Assembly: GCA_014529385.2 (NCBI GenBank)
Contig: CM043942.1
Span: 35,197,469 to 35,261,468, forward strand
Length of the DNA: 64,000 bases
Reading direction: 5' to 3'
Source: Adiantum capillus-veneris
Lineage: Eukaryota > Streptophyta > Polypodiopsida > Polypodiales > Pteridaceae
Position numbers and translations under genes: made by a program. The notes under the pieces are model-generated. The model saw nothing but the letters and a program-made list of their open reading frames with translations. It was not told the DNA's origin and searched no databases. This document shows, in pieces, positions 1-10,532 of the stretch; the first letter of the stretch is position 1, and each line of letters begins with the position of its first letter.

Positions 1-424
1 CCCTTGTTCCGAGTCGGGAAGTTGAAGCAGGATAGGGAAACTAATGAGGTGAAAAAAGTCAGCCAAGTATATCAAGAAGAATGAAATCAAAGTGGATAAA
101 ATAGTTAAGCCATTATATGCGTAGTCCATCTAGTTGGCAATGGATGTTATAGATGATGAAGTGGATCTTTTCTTCAATCTAACCCGGTTGTGATCCCTGT
201 GTTTGAAATTGATGTTGCAAAAATTATGGATAGATATTGTATGATGGAAAAAATGGATGTGGCATGTTGCCAAAATAAGTGTGTAAAGAAATTGGATTGG
301 AGTATTTTTAGCAAATCACAAAGAAAGATATGATAGGTCAAGAGTTGAATATTCAAGAATCATCAGAATAAGCAGTAAAGAAGGCATCATTGATGTATGA
401 GCACACTATAGAGTAGATTACTTG
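1..424. other. Unassigned flank
   Basis: AT-rich sequence left of element A. Stops interrupt every frame and I recognise no protein motif, LTR end or terminal repeat. It is the sequence into which element A inserted, or part of an older decayed repeat. Confidence 0.3.
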
Positions 425-661
425 TGTGCGCGTATGTCGCACGTGTCAATGCAAGGAACTTGCCAATACACTGTGTGCAAGCCACAAATGGCTCCAAGCA
501 CACAACAAGCCTAAACTAGTAGACTCAAGGATGGCGATGGTGTGTCACTCACCGCTCTACGCTTGCTGTCGTGGAGGATTCTTGGCCGCGAAGAAGAGGG
601 AGACGCCGCTACACCGCGCTCAACCGCCTCGCCGCCGTCGTGCCGCCGTAGTGCTCGATCG

Positions 662-706
<45 letters not shown>

Positions 707-1017
707 GCATACACACACACAAGGAGATGAAGAAGAAGAAGATGGAGATGGAGCAAGACCACTCTTCAATTGCACAAATGAGAGAATGAGTGAATTTTAG
801 GTTTAGTTGACTTTTATATGAGCTCGCCCCATTCACACTTGGGCGCCCATGCTTAGCCAACTAATCCCTTGAATGTTCCAGTTAGAGTGCGCCTCTCATC
901 GGCGATCACTCTTACCCTTTTCCTATTGGACCGACAAGCCCGGTACTGACTCTACCAAGTAAATAATACAACGTCTATCGTAGGTGATAGGGTGTCCGTG
1001 ACCCTTGAGGGTTAACA
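425..1017 (-). repeat. Element A downstream (3') LTR
   Basis: On the minus strand it begins TGTTAACCC at 1017 and ends GCGCACA at 425, giving TG...CA ends. About 330 bp of it matches 7911-8245 closely. A long CT tract (about 663-704) and an AC tract lie inside. The purine-rich stretch just upstream on the minus strand (plus-strand CCCCCCTTCCT near 1020) fits a polypurine tract. Confidence 0.75.
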
Positions 1018-2325
1018 TGCCCCCCTTCCTGATGTAGATTTCGTCCTTGAAAGCTATTGAGTTGAAGATCATTCGTCGAGGTGGAAGAGCCTTTGAAATG
1101 AGTGTCCTTAGCCTTCTTCAGTCTCACTGCAAAATCAAACAACATTGGCACAGTAATTGCATTCTCATATACAATTAAAAAGCATATGCAGTTTTAGGTA
1201 GACAAATTGATTCGTAGCATAATTATAAACCATTTGTCAGCAATAAACATTAAATTGCAATATAATCAAACGCATAAACAGTTGGGAAGGTAAAAAACTA
1301 AACAAGTTTGGGGTCGCTTATTCAACGGTCGAAAGGCACTAACGATCGACTATTAATACCATGGGTAAGCTTCTTAATTTTCTCTGGTCAATTAAGTTGT
1401 TTAATCGCGAGAGCCAAGTATTTCATGTTCGAGGGCTGACTAGAGGCTATACCTAGAAGACCTTGTAGTTAAGCTACGATAAAAGGAATTTCTCATGAAA
1501 TCATCGCCTGACTTATTTCCTTTTCTTTGACCCATCAAAGTCTTTTCACAGTGATTCAATTTTGATGTGTGTGCTTGTTTTGTATGCCTGGGTTTTTTGC
1601 TTTTCAAGGAAAAGCGCCCACACTGGGAATCTCTAGGGCTCTAGTACCATAGCGATACATGTGAGTGGAGTACCAAATCAAGCTAAGGTTTCTCTTCCAG
1701 CTTAAGATTTTACATTGTGGCACTTTGATTTTTTGTTTGTTTGTTTTCAACATTTTAATTTTGTAATTTTGGGGGGTCATATAACACTGTTACCCTCCCC
1801 AGGCTCATCACACTAGTAAACTCCCTTTATAATACTTAAGCTAAAGGTCAATAGGGACTGAGCCCACTAGAAAGCCCTAGTATATTTCACACAATGTTGC
1901 CTAAATCGGATTAAGAACCTAAGTAACCATTGATTATTAGGAAGGCATTCCCCATGGTATTAAGAGAAGATCTGTAACACCTAGCTTGGTCAAACTAGCT
2001 TAGTCGGACTGCTTGATTTTTAAACCTAGACAAGTGATTATGACAAAAAATTACATTGAATTTAATGTTTGATACTAAGCAAATGCACTGAATATTATGC
2101 TACCAATCACAATTAAAGCAGACAAACATGGATGCAAAAAAGATAAGGGGCAATGCTAATGGACAAGAAACACCTATTTGTGTTGATGATCGCGCTTGAT
2201 TTGAAAAGTGGATGAGAGAAAGATTCCCTGAAGGTCCAAATCCTAACCATAGCAACACGTTCCTGTACACACTACCTCTAGGAGGCACATCAGTGGAAAA
2301 AGGTACCAACACTTATTGAACACAA
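1018..2325. other. Element A 3' non-coding region
   Basis: Lies between the polypurine tract and the first open frame of element A. It is AT-rich with no reading frame of note on the minus strand apart from a short unrecognised one at 2100-2312. No known motif seen. Confidence 0.35.
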
Positions 2326-2800
2326 TTAAAAGAACATAAGTAAGCCTAACCTAATTATTTGCACTCCCCCTAGAGAGTCAAGGGAATAGGATATTGTAGA
2401 GATTGGAGGGAAACCCTAAGGCTAAACCCCTATCCTCATCGTCGAGATAAACAAAGTCATCATCCATGAGACCATATGTGCCATCCGTGTAGTCATGTAA
2501 ATCTTCTTCATCATCAGAGGCACCAATGTTTACTAAGAAGGTCACTAGATGCCTATAGTCATCTTGGTCAAAAGGATAGGCTTATGCAATGGGAGATACA
2601 CTCTCTACTAAGTATGGATCAGTCGTGCTCAAGAGACGTATCAGCCATTCTAACTCCTCGAAATTCCTCTCACATGCTAGTGTACCTACCAAATCCCATT
2701 CACATGCAAGCACCGAAAAGACCATGTGAAACATTTGTGAAAAGTAACGAGGGTACCTCTCACCCAAGGCAGGAGTGGATGACTCTAGCGTACTAGCCAT
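2326..2800 (-). pseudogene. Unrecognised ORF in element A, one internal stop
   Basis: An ATG at 2800 opens a frame that runs to a stop at 2326, with one in-frame stop at 2582-2584. The first part has a hydrophobic/aromatic stretch. The second part is acidic, with several Asp-Asp and Glu-Glu pairs before the end. I recognise no family. It sits where the end of pol would be in an autonomous element, so it may be an accessory frame of this non-autonomous family or a captured host fragment. The composition and length make chance unlikely, but the evidence is only a long frame. Confidence 0.35.
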
Positions 2801-3180
2801 ATCTGTACATGCAAATAGATGATGGTTAGAGTGCAAATATTACAAGGGTCGTGTTCTTGTGCATAATGTTTTTTTATGATTTTGTGTTATGGCTCTTGCT
2901 CTTTTACTTTTTTATCTTGTTTTTGTGAGTATAAGGCTTTATATATACATTCCCTAAGATTGGAGATTAAGAGGTCAGGGAGAAAAGTTGAGAGGGAAGC
3001 AAGTGAACAGCAAACACTCCCCCCTTCCTTGGGTAGATCATACCTTTTGGAATGATGTCGTCACCCTTTGAAACCAATTGTTCCAAGTAGTTATAGGTGA
3101 AGGCTTTAACCAATAGTTTTTGACCGCCCTATGCGTTTCATCTAGTTGCAAGGGTGGTAAGGTACTCTCCCATGATTTTA
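2801..3180. other. Element A spacer
   Basis: Intergenic part of element A between two unrecognised minus-strand frames. It contains a T-rich stretch and a TATATATA-like segment near 2940. No coding evidence. Confidence 0.3.
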
Positions 3181-3181
3181 T

Positions 3182-4062
3182 TTACAACATTGTTGTAGGT
3201 GGTGAACTTACAACGGGAGGTGCAAACTCTTTCTTTCTTGTATGGATATGTACAATGGTAGGTGGAGGTTGTGTCGAAGCTTCTATTTTCGTATAGGAAC
3301 TACATGAAGAGCAAGAAGCTTCATTTGATTTCCATGTTCTTGAGCTAGGTGGAGCAAATCGTTCTTTCTTTGGTACCCAAACTAGCTCTGGAGCGGGTGT
3401 GTAGCATTCCGTGATTTTTTCCTTTCCGCGATCTTCAATTCGTTTTGGAGCCATAGGATTGAGCTCACATGGGCCCGGTGACAAGTAAGAGCACAATTTA
3501 CGTTTTGGCACCCAGATTTGATCATTTCCTTTATAGTAGCCTTGGGCTTCCAATAGTTTTTTAGGAATCCACCGCCACTTTTCCTTACATTTCTTGGAGC
3601 GAGTGGGACGTTTCTTACAAGGCTTCTGTTTTTTAGCACTAGCTATGGTTACTAAAGAAGATTTAGGGACCTACTTGTATGTTTTCTTTGTTATATGAGG
3701 ATGAGTCTTGTCAGAAGCTATATGCATTGCTTCTAGCATATTTAAGGGTACGGGCATTTCATCCCCCTCAGGTGTTACCCAAGTCGTCCCCCTATTTCCC
3801 CAAGTGTCTATGGTTGCTGCTAGGTGGACCCAATCCACACTGTCCGACTCAGTTATCCCAGGTAGTACATCCATATAAGGAGAATCTTCCCCAACATCAG
3901 TGTCCGCTTTACACGTGTAACAATACTGCAATGGGACCGAGTGAACTGTGGTGTCACATCTATGATCAGTTATAACTTTGTTTCCTAGAGGATGTGCTCC
4001 ACTAGTCACAAGATCCACTCGAATGACAGAATCTTGGAACTGCAAGTAGACATGGTTTTTAG
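3182..4062 (-). pseudogene. Post-protease frame with W-[IV]-P-K repeats
   Basis: This frame continues directly from the protease after its stop at about 4064 and is interrupted by another stop near 3671. The first half (4045-3671) has several Cys and His and matches nothing I know. The second half is very basic. It repeats a motif of the form Trp-Ile/Val-Pro-Lys-Lys/Arg three times, twice followed by a KKE/KKER-FAPP-like segment. An autonomous Ty3 element would have reverse transcriptase here, but none of its motifs (FPIPRIDD, FDD) is present. Three repeats in one frame suggest real coding sequence of unknown role, perhaps nucleic-acid binding because of the charge. Confidence 0.45.
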
Positions 4063-4063
4063 A

Positions 4064-4507
4064 CTAGTCATGCACCATTTTTCCTTCCCTCATGAAAGGA
4101 CGTCCTAAGATCATCTCTGATGCCATAGTGTGTTTGGAGAAATCCATAACAATGAAGGTAATCCTTATATTATGTCCAAAGACCTTGATCTTGAGATCTT
4201 CTAGCATCCCAATAGGTTTAACAATAGACCCATTGGCCATCTTCACTACTATGGTTGTGGTCGCAAGGTGAGGTCTTCCCATAGTTTCCCAACAATTTTT
4301 AGTCACAATGCTAACCCTAGCGCCACCATCAAGGATTCCCTTCACAGTTAATCCCTTAGTAGTGATTGGTATGGTCGCATTGGATTCATCACCCTCAAGG
4401 TATTGTCCCAACTTGTTAACAGGTAATTCTATAACAAGGTTCTCATCTAGGTTGGGTTGTGGATCTAAGTGTTCCTCGTCTATTGGCATCTCCCCAGCTC
4501 CATCCAT
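4064..4507 (-). pseudogene. Ty3-type aspartic protease (element A)
   Basis: A pepsin-like retroviral protease frame. An active-site segment of the form I-L-D-G-G-A is followed about 60-70 residues later by I-L-G-R-P-F, the usual second protease signature of plant Ty3 elements. Asp-Gly-Gly in place of Asp-Ser/Thr-Gly occurs in some plant Ty3 lineages, so it is not by itself a defect. The enzyme would cut the Gag polyprotein during particle maturation. The frame is continuous with the upstream gag tail through a stop near 4555 and with the downstream frame through a stop at about 4064. Confidence 0.7.
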
Positions 4508-5752
4508 CTGTGCAAATTGTGGTAGCCCAAACTTTAGTTCTCCATTGAGGAAGGCTCAAAGAGCTGAGACTAGCTCATGGTCTTTATATAGTTTGGACAT
4601 GATGGTGGTTCTAACTTCTGAAGACATGAAATCCATCAATTTGGCAATGTTTAATGGCACCTTTTGGACTTCAGTCCCTTGACGTGGGGAAGATGGGATC
4701 TCCATTTCTTCGATAGGATCAGGTAGTCCCTCTGTAAACATTCTTTCCATCAAGAAGTGAGTACACCCACTTTCCATGACTTTAAGTCACTTTCTTCTTG
4801 GATGACACTAGGTATGGCTAAGGGTCTATGGACTTGGTGAGGTTGTTGTTGCGTAGGGAACACGGTGTCTGTAATTTGGATCTGCCTAGGTGGTGGTTCT
4901 AGATCCCTTTGGGTACGTTCTACCAAACTCCTTAATTGCTTCACTCGCTCGATCTCCTCTGTAGGGTTTGGATAAGTTCCTATCTTCTTCTTGGATCCTA
5001 GCCATTGTGGCTCATGAAGATCTTCCTTGTTGGTTTTTATCTTAGTGGTTGTTTTGGTCTCCATGGTTTCACCTGAATCAGAATCCTCTTCAGTGTTGTT
5101 CATATATATGGGGTCGTCACCAGTCCCTATGTTGGTCTTTGAACTGGGGTCTGACTTCGCTGCTTTTTGCGATCTCTTTCTTCATGTTTTCTTCTTTTTC
5201 AGAGATTGGGCAATTGATGCCGTGTCACTTTCCTCAAGAATATAATTTTGTTTTTGGAGCATCGATCATGTGAGTACGTTTATTGGTACCACAAGTGTAC
5301 TTTGTGATGGCCCCTCGGTAACTTCAATCAAGTTTAATAGCGTGATCTTCGGTGCATTTGGATTATTTGTATTGGGCAATCAAATGATCTATGCCACATC
5401 GATTACACATGAGTATCGGCATTGTAGACGTGCTCGCTTGATTGGTTTGCATTAGTGTGGTGTTCTTTTGTAGCCTAATAGGACACTCGGCTACACGATG
5501 TGGACCTCCACACTCATAGCATTGAAGAGGTGGTCTCTTAGCAGTGTAACTGATATTTTGGCTTCTTACAGTAAGAGCAACTACTTGATAGACAGGTTTG
5601 ACTTGTCCCCAATAGTCCTCCATGTAGTATTGTGGACTTTCTTCAAGCACATCCATCCCATAGGCAATATTAGGATCTATATCTTCCTTACAGCCTTCCA
5701 AACAAGCAATAGAGGACTCACAACCCACTTGATTCACAGAAGTGATTCTCAA
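4508..5752 (-). pseudogene. Gag C-terminal part with zinc knuckles (element A)
   Basis: Minus-strand frames at 5752-5363, 5103-4750 and 4777-4508 together form the nucleocapsid and linker region, separated by frameshifts and stops. The first carries C-Y-E-C-G-G-P-H-R-V-A-E-C, a zinc knuckle with three instead of the usual four residues between the second Cys and His. A second, degenerate knuckle (C-N-R-C...H) ends in Tyr instead of Cys. Nucleocapsid knuckles bind the element RNA. The frame joins the N-terminal gag part abruptly, with the capsid core missing. Confidence 0.6.
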
Positions 5753-7433
5753 TATGCTTTCTCACATCCCCGTCTCCACTAAATTTTTGTGTGAGCTTGG
5801 CTATTTGTACCGCCTTACTTCTAGGCTCTCTATCAGGCGTGTTACGCATATTCTCAGCAATAGACCGACCAATAGCTTGAGCAAATGTTGCCAAGTCACC
5901 TAAGTGAGCAGTCACCGTGGGTGAAGGTGCTCTAGATACTACATGTGGAGTAGGTATTAGCATTGGGCTTGGCGCATAGGAAGCCCTTGGGTTCCACGTT
6001 TGGTACGGTGTTGTGCCATGTGGCGGCCCAAAGTTCGTATGTGTGGCCCTAGGCATAGCAGACATCGGATGTGACATGCTAATGCTAGCCGGTATAGTCC
6101 CATGGAAATAAGAACTTGGGTGTTGTGGTTGTGGAGCATAGTTTGTTGAAACAATGGAAGAAGTAGGGACTACATGAGTACGATGACCCATAGGTGCATA
6201 CAATTGGTACACACTTGTAGGTATTGTTGCAGGCATTGAGCTACCATGTAGTGGTGCTTTACTAACAAATGAGGTCCATGGCGTGTTTCTCGGCATGCCC
6301 ATCATTGGGGTAGGCATGGTAGCCATGGTGTCATCAAGGGAAAGATGAGCTAGATTTGGAAAGGTAAAGCTATCACTTGTGGGCTCAGATTGCACTGAGA
6401 CCCCTGGCGAAACAACATATAGAGGATCCATCGGACTTACCGAGAGAGTCTCCATTTGCAATAAGGTCGGTTGTTTAGCCTTCCCTGTATCCAAGAATCT
6501 CATGAGACCCGTTGAAGGCATGTGGATCCCCTTGTTCTGTCTCTCTAACTCAATCACCCTATGGATGACCTCACAAACTCTTTGTTGTTGATCCTCCACA
6601 CTAGTAGCACCCATTGTGGATTGTAGGACATCTAACCAACCCACGTGATAGGTTTGACCTGTGTATAAGTCGGTTAGAGTTTTCGTTTGTAGTTCGTACT
6701 CCCAGTTCTCATTTAAAAACACTCCATCTAGGATTGAGGTGCTAGGAGTGTCCTTTGAGCTAGATGCAATGTTGCTTTCTAGGGGTTGGCCCTTAGCGGT
6801 TGCTAAGTCAGGAGCACTCATTGCTCTCTTAGCAAGGATATTGACATAGGGGCTTTCGCTTTTAACTCTGTTCATTGCTCCGCCTTGCATAAGCTCTCGA
6901 CTTCCTTTTCCCTAGCCGCAGTGATATATCACTCAACGTCTTGCACTTCGGCAAGGCTTCTACCATCAGGAAATATAACCTCGAAGGGAAATAGTTCTGA
7001 AGAGTCGGGAGGTGCAGTGAATGAAGTATTCACGTGCACACTCTCTAAGGGCATAGGGTCTACGTTGGTTATGAATGGAGAATTTACCTCCCCACCCCCC
7101 TCATTTACATCATTAACTCCATGTTCGGAGCGAGTGGCTAAGCACGCTCGGCCCGGACCGTGGGCCCATGGCATGCATGTCTTGGCTTAAGCTATTGGGA
7201 TTAGGCATTGGGAAACCCTCCATGACGTCGTAGTCAGAGGAAGAGTCACTAGCCGCTATGTTCGGGTCTTGGTTTGTACTACCTTGGGTCCCCGCCGAGG
7301 GCCCGGAACCTAAGATAGGTGGATAATGAGAACTCACGTAAGTCGAAATTTTCTCTAGTTTCTCCGTCTCTAGCACACGACCACAGCACAACGTTCGTTC
7401 ACCTAAAGCTCCGTTGGTCCTCAAAAAAGTCAA
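5718..7433 (-). pseudogene. Gag N-terminal part (element A)
   Basis: The longest minus-strand frame here has 390 codons (6890-5718). It is preceded by two frameshifted pieces, 7433-7113 and 7174-6929. The protein is rich in Pro, Ser, Thr and Met, with many HGTxP-like segments. It ends in F-S-G-D-G-D-V-R-K-H-I-E, which resembles the beginning of the retrotransposon Gag capsid domain. The frame then stops, and the next frame resumes beyond where the roughly 100-residue capsid core should be, so the capsid has been deleted. Without it no particle could assemble from this copy. Confidence 0.6.
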
Positions 7434-7888
7434 TTTTTAGCTACGTGTGAAGCTAAAATACGTAATTTTAAAGAGCGGTTGAGTGAGCGTGAGCTTGGGC
7501 TTGGGTCCGGGAGATATTCCCGATCCCGGTCCTCCCTTTTTTTTTCGGATAAGGTCTCCGTGGTTTGTCCGTGAGCACACACACACACTCTACCTACCTA
7601 TTTACAACTAATACACCTACTGTTACACACTAACACACTTCATTAGCTCTCACAGATCTACTTCGTACTTACTATACTTTACATTACACATAACTAACAA
7701 CCTTAATACTACTAACTTAGCACAGAGAAAACACAGTAACCTTTCAAAACTTCATTAACAAAGAAATACACAGTAGCAACACAAAATCCTTCTTCTCAAC
7801 ACACACACCTTCCCTCCCTACCTTTCCTACAATTGAAATTGCACCACAAAAGAAGCACAGAGTTCCATTCAAGCTTAGTGTATGGCAT
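7434..7888. other. Element A untranslated leader
   Basis: Minus-strand leader between the primer site and gag. It is rich in short AC-type repeats (for example near 7577) with no significant open frame. It would include packaging signals, which cannot be recognised by eye. Confidence 0.4.
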
Positions 7889-7906
7889 TCCCCAGTAGCG
7901 GCGCCA
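7889..7906 (-). other. Element A primer-binding site
   Basis: Read on the minus strand this is TGGCGCCGCTACTGGGGA, four bases inside the upstream LTR. It resembles the tRNA-Asp-type primer site common in plant Ty3 elements, with a few mismatches. It fixes the element as minus-strand. Confidence 0.65.
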
Positions 7907-7910
7907 AAAA

Positions 7911-8250
7911 TGTGCGCGTATGTCGCACGTGTCAATACAAGGAACTTGCCAATACACTATGTGCGAGCCAAAATGGCTCCAAGCACACAACAAACCTAAA
8001 CTAGTAAGCTCAAGGATGGCGATGGTGTGTCACTCACCGCTCTACGCTTGCTGTCGTGGAGGATTCCTTGTCGCGAAGAAGAGGGAGACGCTGCTACGCC
8101 GCGCTCAACCGCCTCGCCGCCGCCATCGTGCCGCCGCAATGCTTGATCGCTCTCTCTCTCTCTCTCTCTCACGCATACACACACACACAAGGAGATAAAG
8201 AAGAAGAAGATGGAGATGGAGCAAGAGCACTCTTCAATTGCACGGGGACA
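7911..8250 (-). repeat. Element A upstream (5') LTR, truncated
   Basis: Matches 425-780 nearly base for base, including the Arg/Pro-rich reading stretch and a CT tract, then stops matching after CAATTGCAC at about 8250. About 240 bp of the LTR, its 5' promoter part, is absent and microsatellite-rich sequence follows. The element therefore has no complete promoter. Confidence 0.7.
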
Positions 8251-8458
8251 GTTATGAAGCGAGCTTTGGAGCGAGCTTCTTTTTTTTTTTAGGGCTGCCA
8301 CCACTACCTCCAATTGCTGCCCCTAACCACCCATTGTCACCACCACCTAAGTCCACCACTGGTGGTTAGTGGTGCTAGCTTACTGCCACCATGAGCCACC
8401 CCTAATTCTACCACCACTTCCCATTGCTGCCCCTCCCACCACTATAGCAGTCAAGTAC

Positions 8459-8519
<61 letters not shown>

Positions 8520-8740
8520 TTGCCCCTCTCTCTAGCCCTTTCCCTTCCCCTTCTTCGCCCTTCTGTGTGTGTGTGTGTATGTGTGTGTGCTCTCCAACGC
8601 CCTATCTTTCTCTCCGTATGTCCCTCCCTCTTTCCTCTCTCTCTCCCTGTGTGTGTGTGTGTGTGTGTGGCCCCTCCCCTTCCCCCTCTTTCCCTTGCTC
8701 ATTCTCTTCGCCCCCCAGCTCTCTCTCCCCACCCCCCCTT

Positions 8741-8819
<79 letters not shown>

Positions 8820-8820
8820 A
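8251..8820. repeat. Microsatellite cluster
   Basis: CT tracts at about 8460-8514 and 8743-8816, and TG tracts at about 8563-8590 and 8649-8669, set in C/T-rich sequence and preceded by a degenerate CCACCA-rich stretch. Open frames here are products of the repeats, not genes. Confidence 0.9.
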
Positions 8821-9470
8821 TGACGAGTCTGATGATTGAGTCAAATCGTGCCTTGAGCTTGTAAATGCAAGCTTTAAGATTGTGATTCTCTTTCATGTCC
8901 CAATTGAGGGCCGTTTGGAGGTGTTCAATGCAGCCAAGCTTGCCTCGAGCTGCCGGTTTTGAAGAAATCTTCGATAACAATGGCAAAATAAGGAGACATC
9001 TCTAACTTCTCTTTGGGAATTCCACAAATAACAATGTTCTTGGAACGTTGCTCCTGTTCCTGCAACTCCTTGACATCCACATTCTCTACATTCTTTGTTT
9101 GAGCCATAGCTTGCATGAGGAAGAAATTAGGAACCACATTGCTACCACATACATCAATCCAAGACTTGTTTGTGCATACATTTTTCATGTCTCATACATC
9201 CCGGCTCATGGTCTCAAATTTATCCTCTTTCAATACATGGTCGTGCTCTACTTTGCTCATGCGCTCCTTCAAAGCATTCAAGTCCACAAGAGAGCGTTTA
9301 CATTCCTTGAATTCCTCTTCAAGTTGCATCAAATATGTTGTTTGCATCTCAAGTCTATTGTGATTATCATTCTCAACCCAAGAACCCTTAGCGTGCCATT
9401 CTCCATTCCAAGTGCCCGTAAGTCTTCACCTTGTTTGTTTACAGTCTCTTGCAACTAAACCAAGTATGCC
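8821..9470 (-). pseudogene. Coiled-coil fragment, possibly LINE ORF1-like
   Basis: Minus-strand frames with heptad-like charged/leucine sequence (for example LEEEFKECKRSL and LNALKERMSKVEHD) lead into EQEQRSKNIVICGIPKEK. A coiled coil followed by R-x-x-N-[LI]-x-I-x-G-[IVL]-P is the layout of LINE ORF1 RNA-binding proteins. The frame has at least two breaks and no endonuclease or reverse transcriptase follows. It could instead be a host coiled-coil gene remnant. Confidence 0.3.
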
Positions 9471-9589
9471 ATGATCATGGTCCCAATGCCATTGGTTGAG
9501 TGGTTGTGTTGCTATCTCCACACTTAGGAGATATTGGATCATTTTTTACAATGGTTCATTGGAGGTCAAATGTAACCTATGGGACCAAA

Positions 9590-9768
9590 TGTTGGGTTTT
9601 AGACCTGTGGGGCCGAGTGCCCGTCCTCTTACTTCATTCTTTGGGAGAGAGACTATTAGTCTCTCTAAGCTCCACCAAAGACAAACCTATCTGCTCTACA
9701 TCCTTTTCCCCTTCTCTCCATCCCTTTCTTTGCACATATCACCCCAATCCTTCAATTGGTATCAGAGC
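9590..9768 (+). repeat. Copia element T: short LTR and primer site
   Basis: A 165-bp LTR from TGTTGGG at 9590 to TTCA at 9754, then two bases and TGGTATCAGAGC at 9757-9768, the initiator-Met-tRNA primer site typical of copia elements. No second copy of this LTR is seen in the window, so only its 5' end survives. Confidence 0.65.
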
Positions 9769-10200
9769 CTAGGAGCACGGCTCTTGAGCCCCGGCTGCAC
9801 CCCACGCGTGGAGCAACCCCGAGCAAGGGGAGCTTGGCAAGCTCTGCAGAGTCGGGCAAAAGAGCTTGGTGCAACAGAGAAGGAGATAGATAATCAAGCA
9901 TGGAGTGTGTTGGAGAGTCGGGCAAAAGCAGAGAAGATTGAAGCATAAGAAGCCTTTGAAGGCTTGCAATTGGACGAAATCAGCAACATGCAGTTCGAGG
10001 CAGCCATGCCCATGAGAAGCACAGGAACAAAAATTGAAAGCATTCAAAGTCAAGCAAGCCTTGTAATGCATCAGGCTGAAATCGGGGCAGCGTTTCAAGG
10101 CAAATAGGGAATCCGAGGCCATTCAGTGAGCAACAGAACCGGGTGCAACAGGATCAGCTGAAGAAAGACCTGAACACACACACACAAGACCCACACACAC
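9769..10200. other. Element T leader remnant
   Basis: Sequence after the T primer site, with frequent stops. It contains two copies of GAGTCGGGCAAAAG about 70 bp apart. No gag motif. It probably belongs to the T leader into which S inserted or was joined. Confidence 0.35.
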
Positions 10201-10336
10201 CCATTCATTCTAGAGCTATCTATCTTTCCATTGCACACTACGTAATACACTCTCTATTGTGTGCCTTGAGCTCTTCGTCTTCTCCAAGTTGTGTGTGTTT
10301 TCCTGCAACCCTAATTCCAACAATTGGTATCATAGC
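10201..10336 (+). repeat. Copia element S: end of 5' LTR and primer site
   Basis: CCAACA at 10322 followed by AT and TGGTATCATAGC at 10325-10336, a primer site one base off the initiator-Met form. The left end of this LTR is not identified. Confidence 0.5.
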
Positions 10337-10532
10337 AGGTTGCGTCCTCTTGGGCTTAGTTTCCAGCAGCTTCAACACATGCCTACTTACTTTCTCTGAA
10401 ATTTCTGTCAGTGCCATTTTTTGCATAGTAGGTCCCTTACAGTCTTCTACGGTTTGTGCTATATAACACATGTTGTTCCCCCTTTGTTTCTCCTCTTTTC
10501 GGGTAGTTTTCACATCAGGTGCAGAATTTACC

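Larger units (their letters stand above)
425..8250 (-). mobile_element. Element A: Ty3-like gag-protease element without RT
   Basis: A minus-strand LTR element. Its downstream LTR is 425-1017. Its upstream LTR starts at 7911 and is recognisable only to about 8250. A primer-binding site lies at 7889-7906 and a polypurine tract (read on the minus strand) at 1018-1031. Between them run gag with zinc knuckles, an aspartic protease and then reading frames without any RT, RNase H or integrase motif. That makes it a non-autonomous gag-bearing element of the kind called TR-GAG or LARD, which would need enzymes from a related autonomous element. All frames carry stops or frameshifts, so this copy is dead. 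The assignment to the Ty3 side rests on the gag and protease types and the tRNA-Asp-like primer site. Confidence 0.75.

Noticed and set aside
1-424. Possible transposase fragment at the window start
   Set aside because: Short interrupted frames without motif; too little sequence to support a call.
8369-8864. Several long open frames on both strands
   Set aside because: They are translations of CT/GA and TG/AC microsatellites (runs of Ser-Leu, Arg-Glu or Cys-Val), not genes.
9496-9948. Plus-strand 150-codon frame across the T LTR
   Set aside because: It runs through the LTR and primer site of element T with no known motif; chance frame.
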